Below are positions 8,926 through 15,183 of a DNA stretch of 36,847 nt, piece by piece. Both the position numbers and the translations under genes were made by a program. Location of the stretch: positions 1 to 36,847 of the forward strand of contig JAEDCQ010000017.1 in the NCBI GenBank assembly GCA_016294075.1, in the 5' to 3' direction. Source of the DNA: Lachnospiraceae bacterium (lineage in GTDB: Bacteria; Bacillota; Clostridia; Lachnospirales; Lachnospiraceae). How positions within the stretch are numbered: position 1 is the stretch's first letter; each line of letters begins with the position of its first letter. Below the pieces are notes generated by a model. It was not told the origin of the DNA. It saw nothing but the letters and a program-made list of their open reading frames with translations, and searched no databases.

Positions 8926-9246
8926 CTATTTTACTACCTCCGTTACGTTCAACAATTTCATAAGAGCTTTGGAAAATCCCTCATCATTTACTGCCAATGA
9001 CGCCCGCATCGCTTTTCCCATCGCATGCCCCAATTCTTCCTTCGTTCCGTATATAACAAATGGGACATGATAAAATTTACACATATCCATAAATTCTTTT
9101 TTTGTGTTGTCAGATGCATCATCAGCTATCATTACCAAATACGCCTTCCCGCTTTTTATCGACTTTTCCGTCATAAATTCACCACTGTCTGTTTTTCGCG
9201 AGCGCGTGGCAAGACCGAGCATCGAATATATTTTATTCTGCTTCAA
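8926..9246 (-). CDS. ylxQ: L7Ae-family RNA-binding protein (YlxQ)
   Basis: Small L7Ae/L30e-fold protein of the nusA operon, expected to bind kink-turn RNA; its physiological role is unclear. The core reads NKIYSMLGLATRSRKTDSGE, then AYLVMIADDASDNTKK and VPFVIYGTKEELGHAMGK. The frame extends to an ATG at 9285, but that would overlap ylxR by more than 50 bp. The best start is a TTG at 9244-9246, 10 nt after AAGGAG and overlapping the ylxR stop by 14 bp. This gives 106 residues, the usual family length. Stop codon adjacent to the infB ATG. Confidence 0.88.
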   Translation of the reverse strand: MKQNKIYSMLGLATRSRKTDSGEFMTEKSIKSGKAYLVMIADDASDNTKKEFMDMCKFYHVPFVIYGTKEELGHAMGKAMRASLAVNDEGFSKALMKLLNVTEVVK

Positions 9247-9505
9247 TATTTCCAAACTCCTTTTCCAAACTGTCATATACTTCATTTGGAATACTCATCT
9301 TAAACGAACGCTCCAAACCTCTGTTTTTGCGTGCCTGTTTCAGACATTCCATCGACTTACACAAATATGCGCCGCGTCCGTTCTTTTTTCCGGTTGTATC
9401 AAGGATAATTCCCTCATCGGCAGTTTTTAAAACACGCATCATTTCTTTTTTACATTTCATACTGCCACATCCGACACATTGCCTCATAGGGACTTTTTTA
9501 TTCAT
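9233..9505 (-). CDS. ylxR: YlxR/DUF448 RNA-binding protein
   Basis: 90-residue YlxR-family protein: MNKKVPMRQCVGCG (Cys10, Cys13), GRGAYLC (43-49) and a Cys at position 54. In B. subtilis YlxR has been reported to modulate RNase P (RnpM); it is almost always encoded between nusA and ylxQ/infB, as here. The ATG overlaps the end of nusA by 8 bp (TATGAATAA), indicating translational coupling. A longer frame to 9613 lies within nusA and is not used. Confidence 0.93.
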   Translation of the reverse strand: MNKKVPMRQCVGCGSMKCKKEMMRVLKTADEGIILDTTGKKNGRGAYLCKSMECLKQARKNRGLERSFKMSIPNEVYDSLEKEFGNIEAE

Positions 9506-10637
9506 ACTGTTCTTCGTATCCTTCCTCATACTCACCGTCATATTCTTCGTCATCAAATTCATCCATGTAATCTTCATAACGGAATCCCGGAGCATCCTTA
9601 GCCTGTGTCTCACTCTTTATATCAATCTTATATCCTGTAAGTCTTGCTGCAAGTCTTGCATTCTGTCCCTCCTTGCCGATTGCAAGCGATAACTGATAAT
9701 CCGGAACAACCACCTTGGCAGTCTTCTCATCCGGGTCTGCAAATACCGCTACGATCTTTGCAGGCGAGAGCGCGTTCTGAATCAGGTTACCCGGGTTTTC
9801 ATCCCAGCATACAATATCTATCTTTTCACCGCGAAGCTCCTCAACGATGGAATTAACTCTTGCACCATTCATACCAACGCACGCTCCGACCGGATCCACA
9901 TTCGGATTATTACTCCAGACTGCAATCTTTGTTCTGCTTCCTGCTTCTCTGGCAATGCTCTTAATTTCAACCGTACCGTCCTTAATCTCTGTTACTTCGG
10001 ATTCAAACAGACGCTTTACAAGCTCCGGATGTGTACGGCTTACTAAAATCTTTGGTCCCTTAGGTGTATTCTTAACTTCTAAGATATATACCTTAATTCG
10101 TTCCGTCGGCATGAAAACTTCACCTTTAACCTGTTCTGTCTCATTTAAAAGTGCATCTGCCTTACCAAGATTAATACTGATATTTCTTCCGATATAGCGC
10201 TGTACGATACCGGTAACCACATCCTTCTCTTTTTCAAAATACTGACCGTAGATTACGCTTCTTTCCTCTTCACGGATTTTCTGCAGAATAACATTCTTTG
10301 CATTCTGTGTCGCGATACGGCCGAATTCCTTAGATTTAATTTCCACATTCAAGGTATCGCCTACTTTTGCCTTTTTGGAAACCTTTAAAGCATCTTCAAG
10401 ACAAATCTGTAACAAATCGTCTTCTACATCTTCGGTCGTTTCCACAACTTCTTTTTGCGCATAGCAAAGAAAATCACCTGTTTCACGGTTGATTTCTACT
10501 TTTACATTATCTGCTTTACCAAAATGGTTCTTGCAGGCAGTAATCAGGGAATTTTCAATTGCTTCAAATAAAGTTTCCTTGCTGATCTCCTTTTCTTTCT
10601 CTAACGCATTTAACGCTTCTACTAATTCCTTATTCAT
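9498..10637 (-). CDS. nusA: Transcription termination/antitermination factor NusA
   Basis: RNA polymerase-bound factor that enhances pausing and intrinsic termination. 379 residues beginning MNKELVEALNALEKEKEISKE: RNAP-binding N-terminal domain (about 1-125), S1 domain around GIVQRYIGRNISINLG, then KH1 (including DPVGACVGMNGARVNSI) and KH2 (including SLAIGKEGQNARLAARLTGY). It lacks the acidic repeats of E. coli NusA but ends in an Asp/Glu/Tyr-rich tail. The frame opens 13 codons upstream; the family-typical MNKEL start at 10635-10637 is chosen although its ribosome binding site is not ideal. It follows rimP in a leader-controlled operon and may autoregulate through the terminator at 11290-11316. 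Confidence 0.97.
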   Translation of the reverse strand: MNKELVEALNALEKEKEISKETLFEAIENSLITACKNHFGKADNVKVEINRETGDFLCYAQKEVVETTEDVEDDLLQICLEDALKVSKKAKVGDTLNVEIKSKEFGRIATQNAKNVILQKIREEERSVIYGQYFEKEKDVVTGIVQRYIGRNISINLGKADALLNETEQVKGEVFMPTERIKVYILEVKNTPKGPKILVSRTHPELVKRLFESEVTEIKDGTVEIKSIAREAGSRTKIAVWSNNPNVDPVGACVGMNGARVNSIVEELRGEKIDIVCWDENPGNLIQNALSPAKIVAVFADPDEKTAKVVVPDYQLSLAIGKEGQNARLAARLTGYKIDIKSETQAKDAPGFRYEDYMDEFDDEEYDGEYEEGYEEQYE

Positions 10638-10720
10638 TTCTTTTCTCATTCCTTTCCGTAAGAATCTATCCAACATCGTCGTTTCAGACGTATCATTTAA
10701 ATATTTCTAACGTTTTCCTG

Positions 10721-11185
10721 TTAAAAATCAAAAGTCAAATGCACGGATGCTACATCGGCTTTTTCAAATCTCATTTCTTTCTTACTTGTCTGAATGGTTA
10801 TTGTGCCATCCTCATATGACTGTAGCATACCTACAAATTGCTTTTCTTTATCAATCGCCTTATACGTTTTGACTTCTACTTCCTGTCCGATGCTTTTCAT
10901 AAAATGACGCTCTTTTTTAAGTGCTCTTCCAAGTCCCGGACTGCTTACCTCCAAAATATACGCACCGTCAATGAAATCTTCTTCATCCATCCTTGCCGAT
11001 AATGCACGATTCACATTTTCGCAATCACTAATGTTGACTCCGCCCGGCTTATCAATGTAAACACGCAGATACCATTCGCTGCCCTCTTTCACATACTCTA
11101 CGTCATAAATATCCACTCCGCAGGACTGTACAATCGGGACAAGGATTTCTTCTGTTCTGGTTTCATATGTCTTTGCTTTCGACAT
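10721..11185 (-). CDS. rimP: Ribosome maturation factor RimP
   Basis: Assembly factor for the 30S subunit, first gene of the nusA operon. 154 residues with the signatures VDIYDVEYVKEGSEWYLRVYID, ISDCENVNRALSARMDEEDFI and YILEVSSPGLGR, then a C-terminal SH3-like domain. The start is the ATG at 11183-11185, with AAAGGTG 6 nt upstream; the 23 extra codons open upstream belong to the operon leader. Confidence 0.96.
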   Translation of the reverse strand: MSKAKTYETRTEEILVPIVQSCGVDIYDVEYVKEGSEWYLRVYIDKPGGVNISDCENVNRALSARMDEEDFIDGAYILEVSSPGLGRALKKERHFMKSIGQEVEVKTYKAIDKEKQFVGMLQSYEDGTITIQTSKKEMRFEKADVASVHLTFDF

Positions 11186-11289
11186 CGTTACACCTTTCCT
11201 TTCTTTATTCAGTTGTCTTACAAATGATGCTTCGATGTAAACGTTCCGTTTCAATCCCGCTTACTGCGGTACCTGCTGCCTACACCATG

Positions 11290-11316
11290 AAAAAGAGTGG
11301 ACCTGCGTCCACTCTT
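11290..11316 (-). terminator. Intrinsic terminator in the rimP-nusA leader (candidate NusA-dependent attenuator)
   Basis: A perfect 10-bp stem, AAGAGTGGAC (11293-11302) with GTCCACTCTT (11307-11316), closed by a 4-nt loop. On the minus strand it is followed by U's that are soon interrupted by CAUGG. It lies roughly 20-45 nt after the predicted transcription start and about 105 nt before rimP, so it can only act on this operon. In B. subtilis the nusA operon is known to be repressed through a NusA-dependent leader terminator; a strong stem with a short, interrupted U-tract fits that class. The stem is observed; the mechanism is inferred. Confidence 0.75.
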
Positions 11317-11344
11317 CTTAGTAATCATCATTCAGTTCTAATAC

Positions 11345-11373
11345 AGTATAGCACTGTTTTTACATGGATGCAA
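11345..11373 (-). promoter_or_regulatory. Promoter of the rimP-nusA-infB operon
   Basis: Minus strand: -35 TTGCAT (11368-11373), 17-bp spacer, -10 TATACT (11345-11350). Predicted start near 11338, giving a leader of about 150 nt containing the attenuator. Confidence 0.7.
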
Positions 11374-11493
11374 GAGAAATTATGGAAATACGCTCTGTTC
11401 GTTGCCATAATATGGAAATATTTTCTTTTTTTCTTCTTTTCCGTATATTTTCTCTTAATCCGTACACCCTTTTTAAAGAAAGGATGGTGTGCC

Positions 11494-11658
11494 ATGAAAG
11501 AAAAAATTAAAACGACTCCAAACGGTCAGCCGGTCGCTGCATATGATGACGGCAATATACCAAATATTGATCTGCCGAAAAATAAAGCTTCCGAAGAGCC
11601 TGTTGAACCATTGCCGGAGTCTACACGTCCCCGTAAGGATGGGCCGGGAGGGGATTAA
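11494..11658 (+). CDS. Small unknown protein, 54 aa, Pro- and acid-rich
   Basis: An open frame with an AAAGGA site 9 nt before the ATG. The product starts MKEKIKTTPNGQPVAAYDDG and ends with a Pro/Glu/Arg/Gly-rich tail, RPRKDGPGGD. No membrane segment, no cysteines, probably disordered. It is divergent from rimP and closed by a hairpin that overlaps its own stop codon. Function unknown and no family recognised. The good ribosome binding site and dedicated terminator argue that it is real rather than a chance frame. Confidence 0.6.
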   Translation: MKEKIKTTPNGQPVAAYDDGNIPNIDLPKNKASEEPVEPLPESTRPRKDGPGGD

Positions 11659-11668
11659 TCCCCTCTTT
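11648..11668 (+). terminator. Terminator of the 54-aa gene
   Basis: A perfect 18-bp palindrome (11648-11665) with a GAGGGG/CCCCTC core, followed by TTTC. It includes the TAA stop of the small gene. The short U-tract makes termination likely but not certain. Confidence 0.55.
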
Positions 11669-11768
11669 CATACATTTAACGCCAATATGTATATTACTTT
11701 CTTCCACACCATATAAATATATATGAGTAAAAGAAAAGTAAAAAAATAATAAGAGAAATCGAATTAAC

Positions 11769-12299
11769 ATGAACCAAAATATAAATTCTACTACAAATAA
11801 CTTAAAAAGTAATACATTTTGGGGAATCATTTTTGTATTAATTACCGGCACTATCGCCCACTTTGTCTACGAATGGTCAGATAACAGCTTTATAATCGGA
11901 CTCTTTTTTCCGGTTAATGAATCCACCTGGGAGCATATGAAATTATGCTTTTTCCCTATGCTGCTTTATTCCCTCTATATGAATAAAAAAAGAAAGAAGG
12001 AGTATCCCGGTGTTACGTCTGCGTTGCTTTTTGGCATATTACTCAGTACATTTTTAATTCCGGTATTCTTTTACACGTATTCCGGAATTATCGGGAAAAC
12101 CTTTATGCCGCTTGATATAGTTACCTTTATTGCATGTGTACTGCTGTCCTTTAGAGCAGTATATAAATTAACATTATCCGAAAAACTCATTTCTTTTACA
12201 GGCGTGTTGAAAATATTTGTAATTATTATTGCGGTTTTTTTCCTATTATTTTCATATAATCCGCCGGATATCAGTCTTTTCGTTAATCCGGAAAGATAA
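11769..12299 (+). CDS. DUF6512-like integral membrane protein
   Basis: 176-residue hydrophobic protein with about five predicted membrane segments (roughly residues 17-36, 56-70, 83-102, 115-130, 146-164). The first loop has the characteristic stretch FPVNESTWEHMKLCFFPMLL, typical of a family of small Firmicutes membrane proteins annotated as DUF6512. The function of this family is not known to me. It is one of only two plus-strand genes here, convergent with mntP and separated by 13 bp. The ribosome binding site is weak (AAGAGAA). Family assignment is by remembered motif and moderately sure. Confidence 0.8.
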   Translation: MNQNINSTTNNLKSNTFWGIIFVLITGTIAHFVYEWSDNSFIIGLFFPVNESTWEHMKLCFFPMLLYSLYMNKKRKKEYPGVTSALLFGILLSTFLIPVFFYTYSGIIGKTFMPLDIVTFIACVLLSFRAVYKLTLSEKLISFTGVLKIFVIIIAVFFLLFSYNPPDISLFVNPER

Positions 12300-12312
12300 C
12301 TATTTAAAACAC

Positions 12313-12888
12313 TCACGCAATAAATATTTCTAAGCCTATTACAATAAGTATAATACCGCCAAGTATTGCTGCCTTATCAGAAAGCTTCGTTCCGAATTTT
12401 TTACCGATAACAAGGCCTGCCATAGAAATACAAAAGGTTACAACCGCAATAATCAGTGCACAGACAGCCGCCATGCCAAGACCATATCCGGCAATTGTAA
12501 ATCCTACGGACAGCGCATCAATGGAAGTGGCAATTCCCTGTATAAGAAGAGCCGCAAATCCCACTTTGGGTTTTTCGATTTCCTCTCCCTTACTCCTTAT
12601 TCCTTCCAAAAGCATTTTCCCACCTATAAAAAGAAGCAATATAAGCGCTATCCACGGTATAAATTTTTCAAATGCCTTAAAATATTGAAGCATCGTATGA
12701 ACACATATCCAACCAAGCATAGGCATCAATGCCTGAAAGAACCCGAATACTCCCGCAATATTACACATTCTGCTTCTTTTCATATCCGGTTCGTGCAATC
12801 CGTTTGCAAGCGAAACCGAAAAAGCATCCATTGCAAGCCCTATTCCAAGTAATACGCTGTTAATGAAAAAAAATAAATTCCATTCCAT
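12313..12888 (-). CDS. mntP: Manganese efflux pump MntP
   Basis: Six-helix inner-membrane exporter that removes excess Mn2+. 191 residues with the two internal-repeat motifs containing membrane aspartates, GIGLAMDAFSVSLANG in helix 1 and IATSIDALSVGF in the second half, plus Gly-rich helices. ATG with AGGAG 7 nt upstream. It is preceded by a yybP-ykoY (Mn2+) riboswitch with a terminator, which independently supports the substrate. Single-gene transcription unit. Confidence 0.95.
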   Translation of the reverse strand: MEWNLFFFINSVLLGIGLAMDAFSVSLANGLHEPDMKRSRMCNIAGVFGFFQALMPMLGWICVHTMLQYFKAFEKFIPWIALILLLFIGGKMLLEGIRSKGEEIEKPKVGFAALLIQGIATSIDALSVGFTIAGYGLGMAAVCALIIAVVTFCISMAGLVIGKKFGTKLSDKAAILGGIILIVIGLEIFIA

Positions 12889-12914
12889 TTTATTTCTCCT
12901 CTTTTCTAATACAT

Positions 12915-12948
12915 AAAAAAACCAAGTACAGCATCAAACTATACTTGG
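12915..12948 (-). terminator. Riboswitch expression-platform terminator upstream of mntP
   Basis: CCAAGTA (12922-12928) pairs with TACTTGG (12942-12948), and the minus-strand transcript continues with seven U's (12915-12921). Its 5' arm can alternatively pair with 12978-12986, so it is conditional rather than constitutive. Confidence 0.85.
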
Positions 12949-12996
12949 GTAAACATTTGTAATAATACAGACTCCACGTATAGTTTTACATCTATA

Positions 12997-13079
12997 CATG
13001 AGTCTCGCAATTTAAAACAAGCCAGACCATAAGGTCAGTATGTTGACTTGCTACGATTATCGCTTGCTACTCCCTCATG
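12997..13079 (-). ncRNA. yybP-ykoY manganese riboswitch (aptamer)
   Basis: Minus-strand RNA with the P1 stem CAUGAG/CUCAUG (13074-13079 with 12997-13002) and the family's conserved junction strings GGGAGUAGC, GUCAACAUACUGACC and GCGAGACU. Members of this class bind Mn2+ and control Mn exporters such as MntP, the gene directly downstream. The expression platform is legible. AGACUC/GAGUCU (13000-13005 with 12969-12974) competes with P1. AAACUAUAC (12978-12986) can instead pair with 12936-12944 and break the terminator. Mn2+ stabilising P1 should therefore turn mntP on. The class was matched by eye, not by covariance search. Confidence 0.9.
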
Positions 13080-13095
13080 GGAATTTATGGATAAT

Positions 13096-13124
13096 AATCT
13101 ATCAGCATTCTGTTAGTTTGTCAA
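13096..13124 (-). promoter_or_regulatory. Promoter of the riboswitch-mntP unit
   Basis: Minus strand: perfect -35 TTGACA (13119-13124), 17-bp spacer, -10 TAGATT (13096-13101). It directly abuts the U-tract of the tRNA-Glu terminator. Confidence 0.75.
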
Positions 13125-13125
13125 T

Positions 13126-13160
13126 AAAAAAAGCATTGAAAGCTTAACCTTTTCAATACT
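13126..13160 (-). terminator. Rho-independent terminator after tRNA-Glu
   Basis: AGTATTGAAA/TTTCAATGCT in RNA sense (13151-13160 with 13132-13141), 10 pairs with one G-U, followed by a run of six or more U's (13126-13131). Confidence 0.85.
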
Positions 13161-13189
13161 TTTCAGGGTTGGGCTGTATAAACAGTCAA

Positions 13190-13261
13190 CAGCTCGTAGG
13201 GGAATCGAACCCCTGATTCCGCCGTGAGAGGGCGGCGTCTTAACCGCTTGACCAACGAGCC
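13190..13261 (-). tRNA. tRNA-Glu (anticodon CUC)
   Basis: 72-nt cloverleaf: acceptor GGCUCGU/ACGAGCU (G1-U72 wobble), D arm GUC/GAC, anticodon stem CCGCC/GGCGG with loop CUCUCAC reading CUC, and T arm AGGGG-UUCGAUU-CCCCU. The 3' CCA is not encoded and must be added enzymatically. It is a single-tRNA transcription unit with its own terminator and a likely promoter at 13280-13307. Confidence 0.95.
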
Positions 13262-13279
13262 ATTTTTTAACGCTTGTTT

Positions 13280-13307
13280 AGTTTATCATATATAAAAAAA
13301 ATTGCAA
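13280..13307 (-). promoter_or_regulatory. Probable promoter of tRNA-Glu
   Basis: Minus strand: TTGCAA (13302-13307), 16-bp AT-rich spacer, TAAACT (13280-13285), about 12 nt from the predicted start to the mature tRNA 5' end. The -10 is imperfect. Confidence 0.5.
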
Positions 13308-13345
13308 GCTTTTTTTCAAAAAAAGCAAGTTTTTTTCTAAATACA

Positions 13346-13639
13346 TCAGTCTTCTATTTTTATATAACGGTTAAAAATCTTATCCTTTCCACATACATGC
13401 TTTGTTCCATCGGAGTCAATAATAATATAATCCCCTTCTCCGATAAAGGTTCGTCCGCGGCGATGCACAATATATGGACACACAATCGTTCCGTCGGCTC
13501 GTTTTACTTTAATCAGGAAGTCTGTTACAATCCAGCCTTTTGTGACGACATCTGCAAAAGGTTCAAATCCATCTTCCATATTCTTGCCAAGTTCATATTC
13601 GTATACATCTGCAACTATAGCACTTCGACGACATTTCAT
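13346..13639 (-). CDS. Unknown 97-aa protein
   Basis: Small soluble protein, no signal peptide or membrane segment. It starts MKCRRSAIVADVYEYELG, with WIVTDFLIKVKRADGTIVC in the centre and ends GDYIIIDSDGTKHVCGKDKI...IED. The tail (GDYII...DG...C...D.F...Y) resembles short phage and host proteins ending in a GDYI...PCKPDIFEKTY-like pattern; this is a loose resemblance only and no function follows. Very strong ribosome binding site (GAGGAGGT, 7 nt). Preceded by CAAAAGA-type tandem repeats and a 14-bp palindrome. Single gene between tRNA-Glu and the long gene-free region. Confidence 0.8.
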   Translation of the reverse strand: MKCRRSAIVADVYEYELGKNMEDGFEPFADVVTKGWIVTDFLIKVKRADGTIVCPYIVHRRGRTFIGEGDYIIIDSDGTKHVCGKDKIFNRYIKIED

Positions 13640-13668
13640 AACATGTACCTCCTCTTTTAATCTTCTGT

Positions 13669-13710
13669 TCTTTTGTCTTTTGTCTTTTGATCTTTTGTTA
13701 TAATTATAAC
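13669..13710. repeat. TCTTTTG tandem repeats and a 14-bp palindrome upstream of the 97-aa gene
   Basis: Four near-tandem copies of TCTTTTG lie at about 13669-13697, followed by the perfect palindrome GTTATAATTATAAC (13697-13710), which on the minus strand contains a TATAAT that could be the -10 of the gene. No convincing -35 is seen. Confidence 0.6.
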
Positions 13711-13909
13711 ATTATTTGATGATTATGACTATAATTTTCTGAAATTTTATAACTTTTATGTTTTTTATATGAATAAAATAACATTCAAATTTATGTATGG
13801 CACAATTGTTGTTTGTATATGATTATATAACGACATATAACTATCAACACGTATATGTTTTATGCCGACATTTATACATTTCGTATGTTTTATATGTTTT
13901 TTGTATATT

Positions 13910-14005
13910 TATTTTGGGTTTATTTGTTTTTATTTTTGTTTTTGTTTTTTGTTGTGTTTTTTTGTTTTTTTTTGTTTTGTTGTGTTTTTTTGTTTTATAT
14001 GTTTC
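13910..14005. repeat. Strand-biased poly-T/TG low-complexity tract
   Basis: Nearly 100 bp of runs of 3-9 T separated by single G's on the plus strand, so A's separated by C's on the minus strand, with almost no A or C on the plus strand between about 13920 and 13995. Any open frames here are compositional artefacts. Confidence 0.8.
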
Positions 14006-14036
14006 ATATGTCACTAATTTATAATGATTTCAACGA

Positions 14037-14070
14037 GGGTATACAGTCCATTATCTAACTCAATATACCC
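14037..14070. repeat. GGGTATA-N20-TATACCC element, copy 1
   Basis: Arms at 14037-14043 and 14064-14070, spacer 20 bp. Same architecture as copy 2 at 14233-14266, with different spacer sequence. Confidence 0.6.
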
Positions 14071-14136
14071 CACATAGCATCATAACTTTTTTTATTAATT
14101 ACTTACAAGAATATAAAACTCGCTTATCAACCAATA

Positions 14137-14166
14137 ATACCCCGCTTCTTCTAATTAGCGGGGTAT
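14137..14166. repeat. 9-bp perfect inverted repeat, ATACCCCGC/GCGGGGTAT
   Basis: Arms at 14137-14145 and 14158-14166, 12-nt spacer. Shares the TACCC/GGGTA core with the flanking elements but in the opposite arm order. No U-tract on either side, so it is not an obvious terminator. Confidence 0.6.
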
Positions 14167-14232
14167 AGTTTCCAAATAATAGTGTTTTCCTGCAATTCTC
14201 TTATAATATTTCATTAAGATGACTGTCTAACA

Positions 14233-14266
14233 GGGTATAACCATCTGAAAGTACATCTATATACCC
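14233..14266. repeat. GGGTATA-N20-TATACCC element, copy 2
   Basis: Arms at 14233-14239 and 14260-14266, spacer again exactly 20 bp. Confidence 0.6.
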
Positions 14267-14490
14267 CCGCGTCACGCATTTCTATTTTAAAATGTCTCAG
14301 TTTTAACACATTTCCGTTTTAAGGTTTATCAGACACAATATATTTCAGATATAAAACATATAAAACATATCGTCTTCAGGGTTTTTATTCCAAAATATGC
14401 CGGCTTCATGACATGGACATGAAAGTTGCAAGGCATGCCTGCCGCAAAACATTTCACTTTTTTGGATAAATGATAATTGCGAAAATCTTA

Positions 14491-14536
14491 GAATATATTA
14501 AATTGCAAAATTTATGAATATATTGAATTGCGAAAA
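14491..14536. repeat. Imperfect direct repeat of about 20 bp
   Basis: GAATATATTAAATTGCAAAA (14491-14510) recurs as GAATATATTGAATTGCGAAA starting at 14516, with two substitutions; a shorter relative (ATTGCGAAAATC) lies just upstream near 14476. Confidence 0.6.
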
Positions 14537-14602
14537 AAACAGGAGATGTATATCCCCCATTAAGCTTATATCGCTTAATAAGATGTATATCCCCTGTTTT
14601 TT
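14533..14602 (-). terminator. Large terminator hairpin after rubrerythrin
   Basis: Outer stem AAAAACAGGGGAT/ATCTCCTGTTTTT in RNA sense (one G-U), followed by U's; the loop contains an inner hairpin with ATTAAGC/GCTTAAT arms (14559-14565 and 14573-14579). A direct repeat AGATGTATATCCCC (14544-14557 and 14581-14594) straddles the inner hairpin. The A/T runs at both ends make it potentially bidirectional. Confidence 0.7.
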
Positions 14603-14611
14603 ATAGAATTC

Positions 14612-15151
14612 TTAGTAATTATCCTGTCTCATTTCAAAATATGCCTGCGGGTGATTGCAGACAGGGCAAACCTCCGGTGCACTCGTTCCTACTACAAGAT
14701 GTCCGCAATTGCGGCATTCCCATACCTGAACACCACTCTTTTCAAATACCTGCTTTGTCTCAATATTTTTAAGTAGCGCACGGTAACGCTCTTCATGTGC
14801 TTTTTCAATAGCAGCTACTCCTCTGAATTGTGCTGCAATCTCCGGGAAACCTTCTTCATCAGCTTCCTTAGCCATACGGTCATACATATCCGTCCACTCG
14901 AAGTTCTCACCTTCTGCTGCATGAGCAAGGTTTTCTTCCGTTGTTCCCAATTCACCTAATGCTTTGAACCAGAGTTTTGCATGTTCCTTCTCATTCTCGG
15001 CTGTCTTTAAAAATAATGCGGCAATCTGCTCATAACCTGCCTTTTTAGCTACAGAAGCAAAATATGTATATTTGTTTCTGGCCTGTGACTCACCTGCAAA
15101 TGCCTCTCTTAAATTTTGTTCTGTTTTTGTTCCTGCATATTTATTTGCCAT
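14612..15151 (-). CDS. rbr: Rubrerythrin
   Basis: Non-heme iron peroxidase that reduces hydrogen peroxide in anaerobes. 179 residues: a ferritin-like diiron four-helix domain with ligands visible around Glu21, Glu54/His57, Glu98 and Glu116/His119, then a rubredoxin-like domain with Cys146-x2-Cys149 and Cys162-x2-Cys165. The frame is open 30 codons further upstream, but GGAGGA lies about 6 nt before the ATG at 15149-15151 and MANKYAGTKT is the typical start. Last gene after folD, closed by the hairpin at 14533-14602; a possible promoter of its own lies at 15184-15212. Confidence 0.97.
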   Translation of the reverse strand: MANKYAGTKTEQNLREAFAGESQARNKYTYFASVAKKAGYEQIAALFLKTAENEKEHAKLWFKALGELGTTEENLAHAAEGENFEWTDMYDRMAKEADEEGFPEIAAQFRGVAAIEKAHEERYRALLKNIETKQVFEKSGVQVWECRNCGHLVVGTSAPEVCPVCNHPQAYFEMRQDNY

Positions 15152-15183
15152 ATTGTCCTCCAATCCTGCCACACCAGCGGCTC

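Larger units (their letters stand above)
13711..14611. other. Gene-free AT-rich region with inverted repeats
   Basis: About 0.9 kb in which no credible gene is seen on either strand. From left to right it holds AT-rich sequence, a strand-biased T/G tract (about 13910-14005), two elements with GGGTATA and TATACCC arms separated by exactly 20 bp (14037-14070 and 14233-14266), a 9-bp inverted repeat (14137-14166), several short palindromes near 14404-14440, a 20-bp direct repeat (14491-14510 and 14516-14536), and the rubrerythrin terminator with a 14-bp direct repeat. Whether it encodes a structured RNA or protein-binding sites is unknown. Confidence 0.7.

Noticed and set aside
11186..11254. N-terminal extension of RimP by 23 codons
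   Set aside because: The extension lies in the leader RNA, lacks a ribosome binding site, and the family-typical start has AAAGGTG at proper spacing.
13190..13261. tRNA-Glu as the attachment site of an integrated element
   Set aside because: No integrase gene and no repeated copy of the tRNA 3' end is visible in the window.
13797..14024. Open frame of 75 codons with Phe/Val-rich product in the T-rich tract
   Set aside because: The product is an artefact of T runs (long Phe/Val/Leu strings), with no ribosome binding site and an overlapping frame of the same nature.
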